This document shows, piece after piece, positions 33,719 to 45,010 of a stretch of DNA of 64,000 bases. Source of the DNA: Stomoxys calcitrans (lineage: Eukaryota > Arthropoda > Insecta > Diptera > Muscidae). The translations under genes and the position numbers were made by a program. The stretch is taken from positions 192,664,206 to 192,728,205 of the forward strand of contig NC_081554.1 of assembly GCF_963082655.1 (NCBI RefSeq), in the 5' to 3' direction. A model generated the notes under the pieces. It saw nothing but the letters and a program-made list of their open reading frames with translations. It made no database searches and was not told the DNA's origin. Within the stretch, counting starts at the first letter, position 1, and each line of letters opens with the position of its first letter.

Positions 33719-36490
33719 ACTTAAGGGTACATATAGTCATGTTACTTAAGGAAAGTTTTAGCACCCTTTCCATTGGGAAAGTGAAATTTTAGTACTTTTC
33801 CCTTTGAGAAAAGTTGAAGATTTTGTATCCTTCTCTCTTCGTTTGAGATGAGTGGTTTTCTTTGTAATGGGTGGTTTTAATACCAATTCCTCTGGGAAGT
33901 TATACTTTTAGTTACCTTTCCATTGGGAAAGGGTAGTTTTAGTACCCCTTTTATTTGGCAAAGGGTTGCTTTCCCAAAGTATTGGTTAGCTTAAGTACTT
34001 TTTCCTTTGGAAAAGCATAGTTTTAGTACCCTTCGCTTTGCGAAAGCGTAGTTTGAGTATCCTTTTTTTTTGAAGAAAGGTAGTTTTTGTACCCTTCGTT
34101 TCGAAAAGGGTAGTTTTGTACCCTTTCGTTGGTAAAGGGAATTTTTAGTATCCTGTCATTTGGAAAAGTTTAGTTTAGTACCCCGTCGTTGATAAAAAGA
34201 AGTTTTTCACGGCATTTTTGGTACTTTTTTCTTCGGAAAACGGCAGTAGCACACTCTTCTTCGAGGAATGACAGTTTAGGCACACTTTTTTCTGGAAAAT
34301 TTTAAGCGTTAATACCCTGTCCTTAAGGAAAGAATAATTTAAGTACCCTTCCCTTAAAGAAAGAATAGTATAGTACCCATTTCTTGGGGAAAACATAGTT
34401 TTACAACCCTTTTCTTTGGTAGTTGAAGTAGTTTCCTTTGATAAGAGGTAGTTTTAGTACTCTCTCCTTTGGGAATGTGCAGTTATAGAACCCAATTTAT
34501 TGCGAAAGGGCAGTTTAAGTGCCCTTTCCCTTGGGAAAGAACATTTTCCCTGGAGGAAGGGTAGTTTAAATACCCTTTCACTTGGGGAAGGGTAGTTAAG
34601 GTTACCCTTCCCTTGGAGAAAGGAAATTAAAAAACCCTTTTCCATGTCAAAGGAAAGTTTAAGTATCCTTTCCCTTGGGGATGGGTAGTTTAAGTACCCT
34701 CTCCCTTGGGGAAGGGTTGTTTAAGTACCCTTTCCCTTGGGTAAGGGAGGTTTAAATACCCTTTCCCTTGAGGAAAGGTAGTTTATATATCCATTCCCTT
34801 GGGAAAGGGTAGTTCAAATACCCTTTCCTTGTTGAAGGGTAGTTTAAATACACTTTTTCTTAGGGAATGACAGTTTAAGTACCCTTTCCCTTGGCGAAGC
34901 GAAGTTTAGGTACCATTTAACTTGGGGTATGGTATTCAAGGCAACTTTTTCCTTATGGAAGGGTAGTTAAGGTACCCTTTTCCTTAGGGATGGGTAGTAA
35001 AAGTACCATTTCCCTTGGGAAAGGGTAGTTTAAGTACTGTACTAAAGTTCCCATTCTCTTGAGGAAGGGTAGTTAAGGTTTTCTGTCCCTTTAGGGGGGG
35101 GGAGGGGTCGTTTTAGCACAATTTCCCTTGGGGAAGAACAGGTTTCGTACACAAAGGGTAGTTAAGGTATCCTTTTCCTTTGGGGAAGGGTAGTTAAAGT
35201 CCCCTTTCCCTTGGGGAGTGGTAGTTTAAGTACACTTTCCCTTGGGGAAGGGTAGTTTGAGTACACTTTCCCTTGAGGAAGGGTGGTTAAAGTACCCTTT
35301 CCCTTGGGGATAGGTAGTTTAAGTACACCTTCCCTTGGGGAAGGGTAGTAAAGATGCCCTTTCCCTTGGGGAGGGGTAGTTTAGGTACACTTTCCTTTGG
35401 GGAAGTGTAGCTTAAATACCATTTCCCTTGGGGGAGGGTAGTTTAAATACCCTTTTCCTTGTGGAAGGGTAGTTTAAGTACCCCTTTCCTTGTGGAAGGG
35501 TAGTTTAAGTACACCTTTCCTTGGGTAATGTTATTTTAAGTATCCTTTCCCTTGGGATAGGGTAGTTTGAATGTCCTTTCTCTTGGGGAAGGGTAGTTTA
35601 AATACCCCTTTCCTTGTGGAAGGGTAGTTTAAGTACCCCTTTCCTTGGGTAATGTTATTTTAAGTATCCTTTCCCTTGGGAAAGGGTAGTTTGAATGCCC
35701 TTTCCCTTGGAGAAAGGAAACTACCTTGGGGAAGGGTAGTTTAAATACCCTTTCCCTCGGGGAAAAGAAGTTTAAATACCCTTTTCCTTGTGGAAGTATA
35801 GTTAAATAACCTTTTCCTTGTGGAAGGGTAGTTTATGTACCCCTTCCCTTATGGAATGTTAGTTTTAGAGTCATTTCCCTTGGGGGAGGGTAGTTTAAAT
35901 GCCCTTTCCCTTGCATAAAGGTAGTTTAAGTATCCCTTCCCACGGGAAGCGTAGTTTAAATACCCTTTCCCTTGGGGAAGGGTAGTTTAAATGTATCCTT
36001 TCCCTTATGGAAGGGTAAGTGTCTTTTCCGTTATGGAAGGGTAGTTTAAGCATACTTTCCCTTAGGCAATGGAAGTTTTAAATACCCTTTCCCTTGGGAC
36101 ACCCTTTCTCCATAGGAAAGGTAATTGAATTACCCTTTTCCCATTGGAAGGGTAATTTAAGTACCCTTTCCCCATAGTAAGGGGTAATTTAAATACCCTT
36201 TCCCATTAGTAAGGGGATAATTTAAGTACCCCTTCCCCATTGGAGGGTTTATTAAAGTACACTTTCCTTTTAGGAAGGGTAATTTACGTACCCTTTCCTC
36301 ACAGCAATGGTAATTTAAGTACCCTTTACTCATAGGAAGCGTATTTTAAGTACTCTGTCCTCGTAGCAAGGGTAATTCAAGTACTCGTTCGCTTATTGAA
36401 GTGAAGCTTTCGTAACCTTTCGTCATAAGAAGGGTAATTAAAGTACTTGTTCCCCATAGTAAGGGTAATTTTAGAACCCTGTCCTCCTCA
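33719..36490. repeat. Minisatellite, ~31-bp hairpin-forming units
   Basis: Roughly 85-90 units of about 31 bp. Each has AAGGGTA, a GTTTAAG-like spacer, TACCCTT, then TCCCTTGGGG. AAGGGTA and TACCCTT are complementary, and CCCTTGGGGAAGGG adds a second palindrome, so each unit can fold. The left part (to ~34450) is most degenerate, the middle most uniform, and the right (36100-36480) uses a CCCATAGTAAGGGTAATTT variant. The unit is not a multiple of three and the ORFs are incidental. Confidence 0.9.
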
Positions 36491-36569
36491 ACACAAAGTA
36501 GTTTTATGTGTCTAAAAAAAAACCGATACACATTTTGCTAGAGAGGGAAGGACTCAAGCTGAAAGTGAT

Positions 36570-36630
36570 TCTAATATTCTCCTCTAGATACGAACCTAGG
36601 TGATCAGCGTCACAGGTTGGCATGCGTCAA
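36570..36630 (-). mobile_element. tRNA-derived SINE fragment
   Basis: Reversed SINE head: TACGAACCTAGGTGATCAGC and GTCACAGGTTGGCATGC match the GGTTCGAATCC...GCTGAACGCC region of the copy at 46949. Short and worn. Confidence 0.5.
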
Positions 36631-36940
36631 AAGTTGATATGTGGCACCATGGGCCAATTTGGTTTTTGTAATGGAAATTAACAAAACGGTTAGTTGGTTG
36701 GGCGCAGGGAATGACTGATAGGTGGAAGGGCAAGATTGAAATGAACGAAGGATATTAGAGCGGATAAGAATATGAAAAAATGATTCAATATTGAGTGAAA
36801 ATAAGGAATGAAAGCAACAACTGGATTGTGAATGGTTGGAAATAAGAATGGATGGATGATTTTGTTCGAAATGTTCTACATTCAACTGCGGCAGATATTG
36901 ACGCTTTTTCGTTTTCTATTCATCCTTTAAACTTCATTGG

Positions 36941-37105
36941 AAACCACCATGGTGTAGAGATAAGCATGTTTGCCCATGATGCTAAACGCACCGACTCGAG
37001 TCCTGGCAAGAATAAAGAAAAAATTCCATTTAGGCTATACCCCGAACAATGCTAGCCACGTATTTAGCCGTGGGAAAGTTCTATACTAAGTGGTGTCGAT
37101 CTTCA
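36941..37105 (+). mobile_element. tRNA-derived SINE, variant
   Basis: CACCATGGTGTAGAGATAAG and CATGTTTGCCCATGATGC correspond to the SINE head with an A-box-like word. GACTCGAGTCCTGGCAAG carries a B-box-like word, and a body with GTGGTGTCGATC follows. Related to but diverged from the 46949 copy. Confidence 0.55.
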
Positions 37106-38482
37106 GAATTATGTTCCTTAAATGAAGACCTTTATTATTGAGTATCAAGTTGAATCATACAACACTCTTTGATATGAATAAATATCCCCAATGTTTCTCA
37201 ATGGGTAAATTTATCAAATATTTCCAGCTAGTTGTGCTTTTGTGCAAATGTCGAAATAAAGAGTTTGGCAGTAAATGACTTGTGGGGTTAGTCTGCTTTT
37301 ATAACTTCTTGAAATAGTTTCAAACCTTTTTTAAAATCAAAAATTCAATGGGATAAATATGTCCTTAAATTCCCTCTTTCATTTTTTCGTACATACCAAA
37401 AGTCTTAAAGAAAGTCAAATGCCAATAAAAGACATTCCAAATGTTAAAATCTTACCATGCATTGCAATTGCCACATTTTTTACTGTCATTTGCCTTAAGA
37501 GACGTGGTGATACTCCCAAGCTGTTTGTCCGTCTCAATATGCAAATCAGACAAGTATATCCAACGCACACACACATACATACTTTGTAGCTAACCAACAA
37601 AAACTCATACCACATGCAGGCACTACAACAGCTCTTCAAAGCCACATGCAATGCAAATCTTAACTTTTCACTTTGCCATTGATGTGGTTGGTGGCCACCA
37701 CAATCCCTTGTACTTGCCTCATCTTGGCCTTTTTAGGATTTGGTAGATTTTGGCAGCAACGTTAACATTCTTCAGTTTAGAACGAAAAATACTTGAGTTC
37801 TCTAACCAATCCCAACGGGGGCTGCCATAGCTGAAGGGTCAGACTGAGTGTAATTGCGATCACAAAAAGTGTGGGGGGCACATTTTTTTAAAATCGACAT
37901 AAGAAAGATTCGCTACTTTTTTGCAACTTTGGCAGTTGTCAAGATAAAGTTTTAAATTTAATGGGATTTCTTATTAAATTAAAATTATTCGCTTACTTTA
38001 ACCTTTTGAAAACGGCGGTTTCTTTTCCTCTGCTCTTCTTGGTTGGGGCGGCATTTCTTGTAGTAATCCGCTTCCTAGTTTCGGCATTTTGCTCATGAAG
38101 CCCTCCAATTATTTTTGTGATAACGACCACTTGAGTTAACACCGAATTTTGAGCCAAAGACTTTGTGTCTCTTGCGTTGTGTTGTAGTGTGTGTGTGTGA
38201 GTATGAGTGTGACGATTTCAAGATTGAGGAAATACATCATTTGCAAGTTTAGCGATATCATTTGGTTAGACAGAAAGGAAGTGAGCTGTAGAGCCACTTG
38301 ACTATTTCCGGTGACATCTAATTGTGTCTGCGATGGTGGATGATTTGCTGAATATATGATGAAAGGCAATTTTAAAATGTTTTCCTTCTTAAGACTTTAT
38401 GCTAATACAATACATGAGAAAAATTTTAAATTTTTGACTATTTAAATTCAATAAATGAAAATTGTGTAGTTCCGTATTTTTA
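37106..38482. other. Unassigned DNA with a short ORF
   Basis: No element ends or arrays apart from short CA/GT runs (37563, 38190). It holds the proline-rich short ORF at 37998-38096. Nothing else recognised. Confidence 0.45.
37998..38096 (-). CDS. Speculative 32-codon proline-rich ORF
   Basis: Minus strand ATG at 38096 to TAA at 37998. The product starts MSKMPKLGSGLLQEMPPQ and continues with a charged, proline-rich end (RRAEEKKPPFSKG). The second ATG sits in CAAAATG, the preferred fly start context. The base composition is richer in GC than the flanks, and a GTAAGC donor-like site lies just past the stop. I do not recognise the protein; it could be a first coding exon, a microprotein or chance. 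Confidence 0.2.
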   Translation of the reverse strand: MSKMPKLGSGLLQEMPPQPRRAEEKKPPFSKG

Positions 38483-38867
38483 TATTCATTTAGTCATTCT
38501 AAGACGATTTAAAGATGTCCGTGTGTCTGCCCGTCTGTCCGTCTATCCGTCTATCCGCCTGTCCGTCTATCCGTCTGTCCGTCTATCCGTCTGTCCGTCC
38601 GTCTGTTGTAATCACTCAAGGGCCTTCAAACATTGAGATATTGAGCTGAAATTTGGCACAGATACGTCTTCTTGATGCACGCTGGTTAAGTTCTTGAATG
38701 GGCCAAATGGGACCATATTTGGATATAGCTGATATATAGACCGATTTTCCGATAAAGGGTCTAATGCCCATTAAAACTTTATTTTTCATCCGATTTAGCT
38801 GAAATTTGAAACATTGAGTAGTTTAAGGCTTCCCGACAACTGACCCAAATATGGTTCAGATCGGACT
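38483..38867 (+). mobile_element. HINE 5' half, repeat family C
   Basis: Starts inside the 5' region (TTCATTTAGTCATTCTAAGA, TATACCC box lost), has a long GTCCGTCTATCCGTC tract (about 38517-38603) and about one and a half family-C units (GTTAAGTTCTTGAATGGGCC, AAGGCTTCCCGACAACTGAC). It is cut at 38867 by the inverted-repeat element. Confidence 0.75.
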
Positions 38868-38910
38868 ATCTTATATATAAAAATCAATTTGTGTTTCTTT
38901 GTAGGTTTTT

Positions 38911-40436
38911 TATACCCTCCACCATAGGATGGGGGGTATACTAATTTCGTCATTCTGTTTGTAACTACTCGAAATATTCGTCTGAGACCCCATAAAGTAT
39001 ATATATTCTTGATCGTCGCGAAATTTTATGTCGATCTAGCCATGTCCGTCCGTCTGTCCGTCCGTCCGTCCGTCCGTCCGTCCGTCCGTCCGTCCGTCCG
39101 TCTGTCTGTCGAAAGCACGCTAACTTCCGAAGGAGTAGAGCTAGCCGCATGAAATTTTGCACAAATACTACTTATTAGTGTAGGTCGGTTGGTATTGTAA
39201 ATGGGCCATATCGGTCCATGTTTTGATATAGCTGCCATATAAACTGATCTTGGGTCTTGACTTCTTGAGCCTCTAGAGTGCGCAATTCTTATCCGATTTG
39301 AATGAAATTTTGCACGACGTATTTTGTTATGATATCCAACAATCGTGCTAAGTATGGTTCTAATCGGTCCATAACCTGATATAGCTGCCATATAAACCGA
39401 TCTTGGGTCTTGACTTCTTGAGCCTCTAGAGTCCGCAATTCTTATTCGATTTGAATGAAATTTTGCACGACGTGTTTTGGTATGATATCCAACAATTGTG
39501 CAAAGTATGGTATAAATCGGTCCATAACCTGATATAGCTGCCATATAAACCGATCTTGGGTCTTGACTTCTTAAACCTCTAGAGGGCGCAAATCTTATCC
39601 GATTGGAATGAAATTTTGCACGACATATTTTGTTATGATATCCAACAATTTTGCCAAGTATGGTTCAAATCGGTTCATATTCTGGTATAGCTGTCATATA
39701 AACCGATCTTGGGTCTTGACTTCTTGAGCCTCTAGAGGGCGCAATTATCGTCCGATTTAACTAAAATTTTGCACGTGGTGTTTTGGTATTACTTTCAACA
39801 ACTATGCTAAGTATGATTCAAATCGGTTCATAATCTGGTATAGCTGTCATATAAACCGATCTTGGATCTTGACTTCTTGAGCCAAGTGATGGCGCAATTC
39901 TCATCCGATTTGGCTTAAATTTTGCATGAGGTGTTTTGTTACGACTTCCAATAACTGTGCTAAGTATGGCCTAAATCGATATAGAACCTGATATAGCTGC
40001 CATATAAACCGATCTGGGATCTTGACTTCTCGAACCTCTAGAGGGCGCAATTCTCATCCGATTTGGCTGAAATTTTGTACAAGGCCTTCTCTCATGACCT
40101 TCAATATACGTGTCTAGTATGGTCTGAATCGATCAATAGCTTGATACAGCTCCCATATAAACCTATCTCCCGATTTTGCTTCTTGAGCCCGTACAAGGCG
40201 CAATTTTTATCCGAATGAACTGAAATATTACACAATGACTTCTACAATGTCAATCAGCATTCAATTATGGTCCAAATCGGACTATAACTTGATATAGCTC
40301 TAATAGGATAACAGTTCTTATTCAATTATTATTATTTGTCTAAAAAGAGATACCGCGCATAGAACTCGACAAATGCGATCAATGGTGGAGGGTATATAAG
40401 ATTCGGCCCGGCCGAACTTAGCACGCTCTTACTTGT
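38911..40436 (+). mobile_element. Full-length HINE, repeat family B
   Basis: Complete copy inserted in the left arm of the foldback element: TATACCCTCCACCATAGG, TATATATATTC, an uninterrupted GTCC run (39046-39106), about seven ~150-bp units (CTTGAGCCTCTAGAGGGCGC), GGTGGAGGGTATATAAGATT, hairpin TTCGGCCCGGCCGAA (40402-40416), then GCACGCTCTTACTTGT. A 172-codon minus ORF over it is only repeat translation. Confidence 0.85.
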
Positions 40437-41341
40437 TTGTTTGTTGGTTTGTTTGTTTGTTTGTTTGTTTGTTTGTTTGTTTGTTTGTTTGTTTGTTTGT
40501 TTGTTTGTTTGTTTGTTTGTTTGTTTGTTTGTTTGTTTGTTTGTTTGTTTGTTTGTTTGTTTGTTTGTTTGTTTGTTTGTTTGTTTGTTTGTTTGTTTGT
40601 TTGTTTGTTTGTTTGTTTGTTTGTTTGTTTGTTTGTTTGTTTGTTTGTTTGTTTGTTTGTTTGTTTGTTTGTTTGTTTGTTTGTTTGTTTGTTTGTTTGT
40701 TTGTTTGTTTGTTTGTTTGTTTGTTTGTTTGTTTGTTTGTTTGTTTGTTTGTTTGTTTGTTTGTTTGTTTGTTTGTTTGTTTGTTTGTTTGTTTGTTTGT
40801 TTGTTTGTTTGTTTGTTTGTTTGTTTGTTTGTTTGTTTGTTTGTTTGTTTGTTTGTTTGTTTGTTTGTTTGTTTGTTTGTTTGTTTGTTTGTTTGTTTGT
40901 TTGTTTGTTTGTTTGTTTGTTTGTTTGTTTGTTTGTTTGTTTGTTTGTTTGTTTGTTTGTTTGTTTATTTGTTTGTTTGTTTGTTTGTTTGTTTGTTTGT
41001 TTGTTTGTTTGTTTGTTTGTTTGTTTGTTTGTTTGTTTGTTTGTTTGTTTGTTTGTTTGTTTGTTTGTTTGTTTGTTTGTTTGTTTGTTTGTTTGTTTGT
41101 TTGTTTGTTTGTTTGTTTGTTTGTTTGTTTGTTTGTTTGTTTGTTTGTTTGTTTGTTTGTTTGTTTCTTTGTTTGTTTGTTTGTTTGTTTGTTTGTTTGT
41201 TTGTTTGTTTGTTTGTTTGTTTGTTTGTTTGTTTGTTTCTTTGTTTGTTTCTTTGTTTGTTTGTTTGTTTGTTTGTTTGTTTGTTTGTTTGTTTGTTTGT
41301 TTGTTTGTTTGTTTGTTTGTTTGTTTGTTTGTTTGTTTGTT
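40437..41341 (+). repeat. (TTTG)n microsatellite, about 226 units
   Basis: About 905 bp of TTTG with one TTGG near the start and a few T-to-A or G-to-C changes (about 40966, 41167, 41240, 41252). All three forward frames stay open and read a Cys-Leu-Phe-Val repeat, because a 4-bp unit repeats its codons every 12 bp; these are not genes. It lies where the opposite arm has only two to three TTTG units. Confidence 0.95.
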
Positions 41342-43445
41342 CCTTATAGACTCAGAAACGGCTAAACCGATTTTCTTGAAATTTTCACAGATGGTGCATA
41401 ATGACCCCGTGCTGAAAAAAGGATACTACATTTTTTGATATCTGAAGGGGGGGCGGACCCTCCCCCTTACCTTCATTTTCAGAAACGCCAGATCTCGGAG
41501 ATGGGTGGTGCGATTTAAGCGAAATTTTGTGTGCTCTCATATAGAGCCCTAAAAATAAAAAATTTGGTATCCAAATTTCGGATGGGGTACCTAGGGGGGC
41601 TGCCCCACCCTAAATCCTACCAAACATATATTTAGACCAAACACGACAATATGGGACTCAAATGAAAGGTATTTTGGATAAGAAAACGTATCTGATATCC
41701 AATTGTCGGACCAAGTTGTGGTGGTCCCCCAAACACTGGGTCAACAATTGGATACCAGATACTTTTTCTAACCTTAAATATCTTTCATTTCAGTCCCATA
41801 TTGTCGTGATTGGTCTTTATATATGTGCTAGCTGGACAGGGCCCGCTCCGCCGCGCCTTCTTTTACTTGATATGGAACAAAATATTCCTTTGAATATTTA
41901 TTTTTGACAATTAAAGAGCTTTTAGTGAAATACCATGCTACGACAATAGTATATCGCCTGACTAACAGTTTAACAATATAAGTGCCTTTATCTGAATCCC
42001 ATATGATCTTTATTCGTCTATGAATTCGCTCGGAGAGTTTATGGTCATTTAAGTTTGAAAGTTAAAGACTTATTTTAGCTTCAAAGACTTTATTGGAGCA
42101 AAATATTCTTATAGGGATGTTGGTAGTGGGAAGTGCCCCGGATGGTGGTTGGAGGGTTAAGGGGGTGGTGGTCCCGAAAGTGGGTATTAATTTCGTTCCC
42201 TACACCTAAATACTTTTCATTTGAGGCCCACATTGCCAAGATCGGTAAATACATACGATCAATTTAGGAATGTTTTCTGGGGTGAGGTGGTCCCCTAGAC
42301 ACTTAGCCCTGAAAAAATATTTGCATTGTGCTCTACCCTAACATACCATATTTAAAACCCCATATTGCCATTGGTCTAAGGGGAGTTTATGGGATGAGGC
42401 GTCCCCCAAACACTTGGCCCCAAAATTGTTTATCAAATTAATTTTCAAATCTCAAATACCTTTTTCATTTGAGCCACATATTACCATGATCGTTAAATTT
42501 TTACTGTTTGGGGGAAGGGGCGGCCCTCAGTGACTTGGCCTTGAATATATATATATATCAGATTCTTGTTCTTCTCTCAAATACCTCTTATTTGAGCCCC
42601 ATATTGCAATGGTCAGCAAATACATCCTATTTGGTTGGTTTTTTATGGGTGGGGTGGCCCATATACACTTTTCCCGAATATTGGTATCAGATTCGTGCTT
42701 TCCTCCCAAATACTTTTCATTTGAGCCCCATATTGCTATGGTCGTAAATTTGCCCCCTTTGGGGAGTGTTTTTGGGGAGGGGCGGCCCCCCAATGACTTG
42801 GTCCAACATTTGGATATCATATTCGTATTCCACACTCAAATACCTCTCATATCAGTCCCATATTGCCATAATCAATAAATAAGTCCTGTTTGGGGGGTGT
42901 TTTGGGGAAGGGGTGGACCCCCAGAAACTTGGTCCCGCATTTGGATATCGAATTCGTAATCTACTCTACAAGAACCATTCATTTCAGTCCCATATTGCCA
43001 TTGTCGGTAAATATATCCGATTTAGAGGTGTTTTGGGGGTTTGGGTGGTCCCCCAAACTCTTGGTCCGACAACTGGATATCAGATACGTTTTCTACTCTT
43101 AAATACCATTCATTTGAGTACCATATTATCGTGATTTGTCTATATCTATATTTGGTAAGTTTTGGGGGAGGGGCGTCCCTCCTAGTTACCCCATCCGAAA
43201 TTCGGATACCAAATTTTTGGTTTTAGGTTACTAAAAGAGAGCACACAAAATTTCGTTTAAATCACACCACCCATTTTCGAGATCTGGCGTTTCTGATTTG
43301 GGTAAGGGGGAGGGTCCGCCCCCCCTTCAGATATCAAAGAAATGAACATCTTATATTCACCACGGTAACATTATGCAGGATCCGTTTTTGAGTCTGTACG
43401 GAATATACAAACAAACAAACCGACAAACAAACACAAATTCATTTT
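41342..43445. repeat. Foldback core with ~129-bp tandem repeats
   Basis: The left inner arm (41342-41690) is inverted relative to the rest; the direction flips near 41690-41760 around GATATCCAATTGTCGGACC. Repeats follow with CCCATATTGC words at 42599, 42727, 42857 and 42989 (spacing 128-132 bp), each with TTTCATTTGAG-like and GGTCCCCCAAACACTTGG-like blocks. The right inner arm (43195-43445) repeats the left arm in reverse. Non-coding. Confidence 0.75.
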
Positions 43446-44675
43446 TATACCCACCATCATAGGTTGGGGGTATACTAATTAAGTCATTCCATTTATAACA
43501 CCTCGAACTATTCCTCTAAGACCCCATAAAGTATTTATATTCTTGATCGTCTCGACATCCTGATTCGATCTAGCCATGCCCGTCCGTCCGTTCGTCTGTC
43601 GAAATCAAGATAGCGATTGAATGCGTAAAGCTAGCCGTTTGAAATTGTGCACAGATGCTAAATATTAATGTAGGTCGTTGGGGATTGCAAATGGACCATA
43701 TCGGTTCAGATCCCATATAAACCGATCTCCTGATTTGGCTACTACTCTTACAAGCCGCAATTTTTGTTCGATTAGACTGACATTTTGCATATGGTGTTCC
43801 GTTATGACTTCCAACAACTGTACCAAGTACGGTCCACATCGGTCTATAATCTGATATAGCTCCCATATAAACCGATCTCCCGATTTGACTACTTGAGCTC
43901 TTACAAGCCGCAATTTTTTTCCGATTTGGGTGAAATTTTGCACATAGTATTCTGTTATGGCTTCCAACATCTGCGCCAAGTACGGTCCGAATCGGTGTTT
44001 AACCTGATATAGCTCCCATATAATCCGATCTTCCGATTTGACTACTTGAGTCCTTATAAACCGCACGTTTGTCCAATTTGGCTGAAATTTTGCATGCGGG
44101 GTACTGTTACGACTTCAAAAAACTGTGCCAAATACGGTCAAAATCAATCTATAACCTGATATAGCTCCCATATAAGCCGGTCCCTCGATCATCCTTGTTG
44201 GGCTCCTGCAAATGCAAATTTTGGCCATGAACACTAAGGAACAGGGGCAAACTTCTCACATATCAATGAGTGCAGTCCGATTCAGGTTTAAGCTCCATAA
44301 TAAGGGGCCTTCCTCTTATAGCCGTGTCCGAACGGCGTGCCGCAGGGCGACACCTCTTTGGAGAGAAAAGTTTTACATGGCATAGTACCTCACAAATGTT
44401 GCCAGCATTAGGTGGGGAAAACCACCGATGAAAATTGTTTTCTGATGCTCTCGCCAGGATTCGAACCCAGGCGTTCAGCGTCATAGGCGGACATGCTAAC
44501 CTCTGCGCTACTATGGCCTCCTAGAAGCTTTAATTGTTGCTGGTTTGACAGAAGTTTGGTATGTAGAAGAAAATTTTGCCCTTCAACTAAATTTATATTG
44601 TTGAATTTTTAGCAGAATCCATGGTATTGGGATCCCAAGATGTGGGCCTGTCGAACTTAGCACGCTCTTACTTGT
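43446..44675 (+). mobile_element. HINE, repeat family D, split by a SINE
   Basis: Starts TATACCCACCATCATAGG, has TATTTATATTC and a short GTCCGTCCGTTCGTC tract, about four family-D units (TTACAAGCCGCAATTTTT), then the SINE at 44208-44517. It resumes at GAAGCTTTAATTGTTGCTGG, the same 3' region as the copy ending at 24212, ending ACTTAGCACGCTCTTACTTGT. The hairpin is decayed (GGGCCTGTCGAAC). Confidence 0.8.
44208..44517 (-). mobile_element. tRNA-derived SINE, near full length
   Basis: Reverse copy of ~310 bp. The head at the right reads, on the minus strand, GGCCATAGTAGCGCAGAGG, TTAGCATGTCCGCC (A box), and GGGTTCGAATCCTGGCGAG (B box). Polymerase III promoter boxes are typical of tRNA-derived SINEs. 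It is flanked by CTCCT at 44203-44207 and 44518-44522, a short direct repeat, and sits inside the family-D HINE. Confidence 0.85.
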
Positions 44676-44687
44676 TATATATAAGAT

Positions 44688-45010
44688 TTGAAAACGCATT
44701 TGTCAGCCGATCTTCTGAACATTTTGTATAACTATTTAGATTGGTATTTTACTTGTTAATGGGCAAAATCCGTCCATGTTTAGGAGTAGCTCGTATGTAT
44801 ACCAATTTCCCGATTTTGTTTTTTGGCAGCAAAGTGGGTGCATTTCTTGAGCTATTATGCTGAAGTTTTGCTCCGTGACCTCTTCCAATATTCGACTATC
44901 AATGATCATGCAAGTTACTATACGATACTAATGGTATAATATAGGCTTCCTAGTAAGATTTCCTCAGATTTTACATCCTAAGCACCTGCGAGCAGCAATA
45001 CTCACCATGA
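44688..45010 (+). repeat. Very degenerate HINE-like sequence
   Basis: Words such as AATCCGTCCATGTTTAGGAG, TAGCTCGTATGTATACCA and TTTTGGCAGCAAAGTGGGTG resemble decayed family-B units (GGTCCATGTTTTGATATAGC). No ends are visible. Confidence 0.35.

Larger units (their letters stand above)
38868..44687. mobile_element. Foldback-like element with nested insertions
   Basis: Outer ends are inverted: ATCTTATATATAAAAATC (38868 on) and TTATATATAAGAT (44675-44687), the latter separated from its continuation ACAAATTCATTTTT (to 43445) by an inserted HINE. Arms continue as AATTTGTGTTT, a CGG/AGG-interrupted TTTG run, AGACTCAGAAACGGC versus AGACTCAAAAACGGA, and AAGGGGGGGCGGACCCTCCC near 41449 versus its complement near 43305. 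Between the arms lie ~129-bp repeats. No ORF with transposase motifs is present. Age order inferred: foldback element, then HINEs at 38911 and 43446, then a SINE in the latter. Confidence 0.7.

Noticed and set aside
36610..36885. 91-codon minus ORF overlapping SINE pieces
   Set aside because: Begins and ends in repeat-derived sequence; no motif.
39026..39544. 172-codon minus ORF with YMAAISGYGPI repeats (similar ones at 13219-13632, 22214-22621, 28092-28376)
   Set aside because: The repeated words are the ~150-bp HINE satellite in frame; the same words occur in unrelated positions and frames, and no conserved domain is present.
40433..41438. Three overlapping ORFs of 302-333 codons, all Cys-Leu-Phe-Val repeats
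   Set aside because: They are the TTTG microsatellite read in three frames; a 4-bp repeat without stops stays open in every frame.
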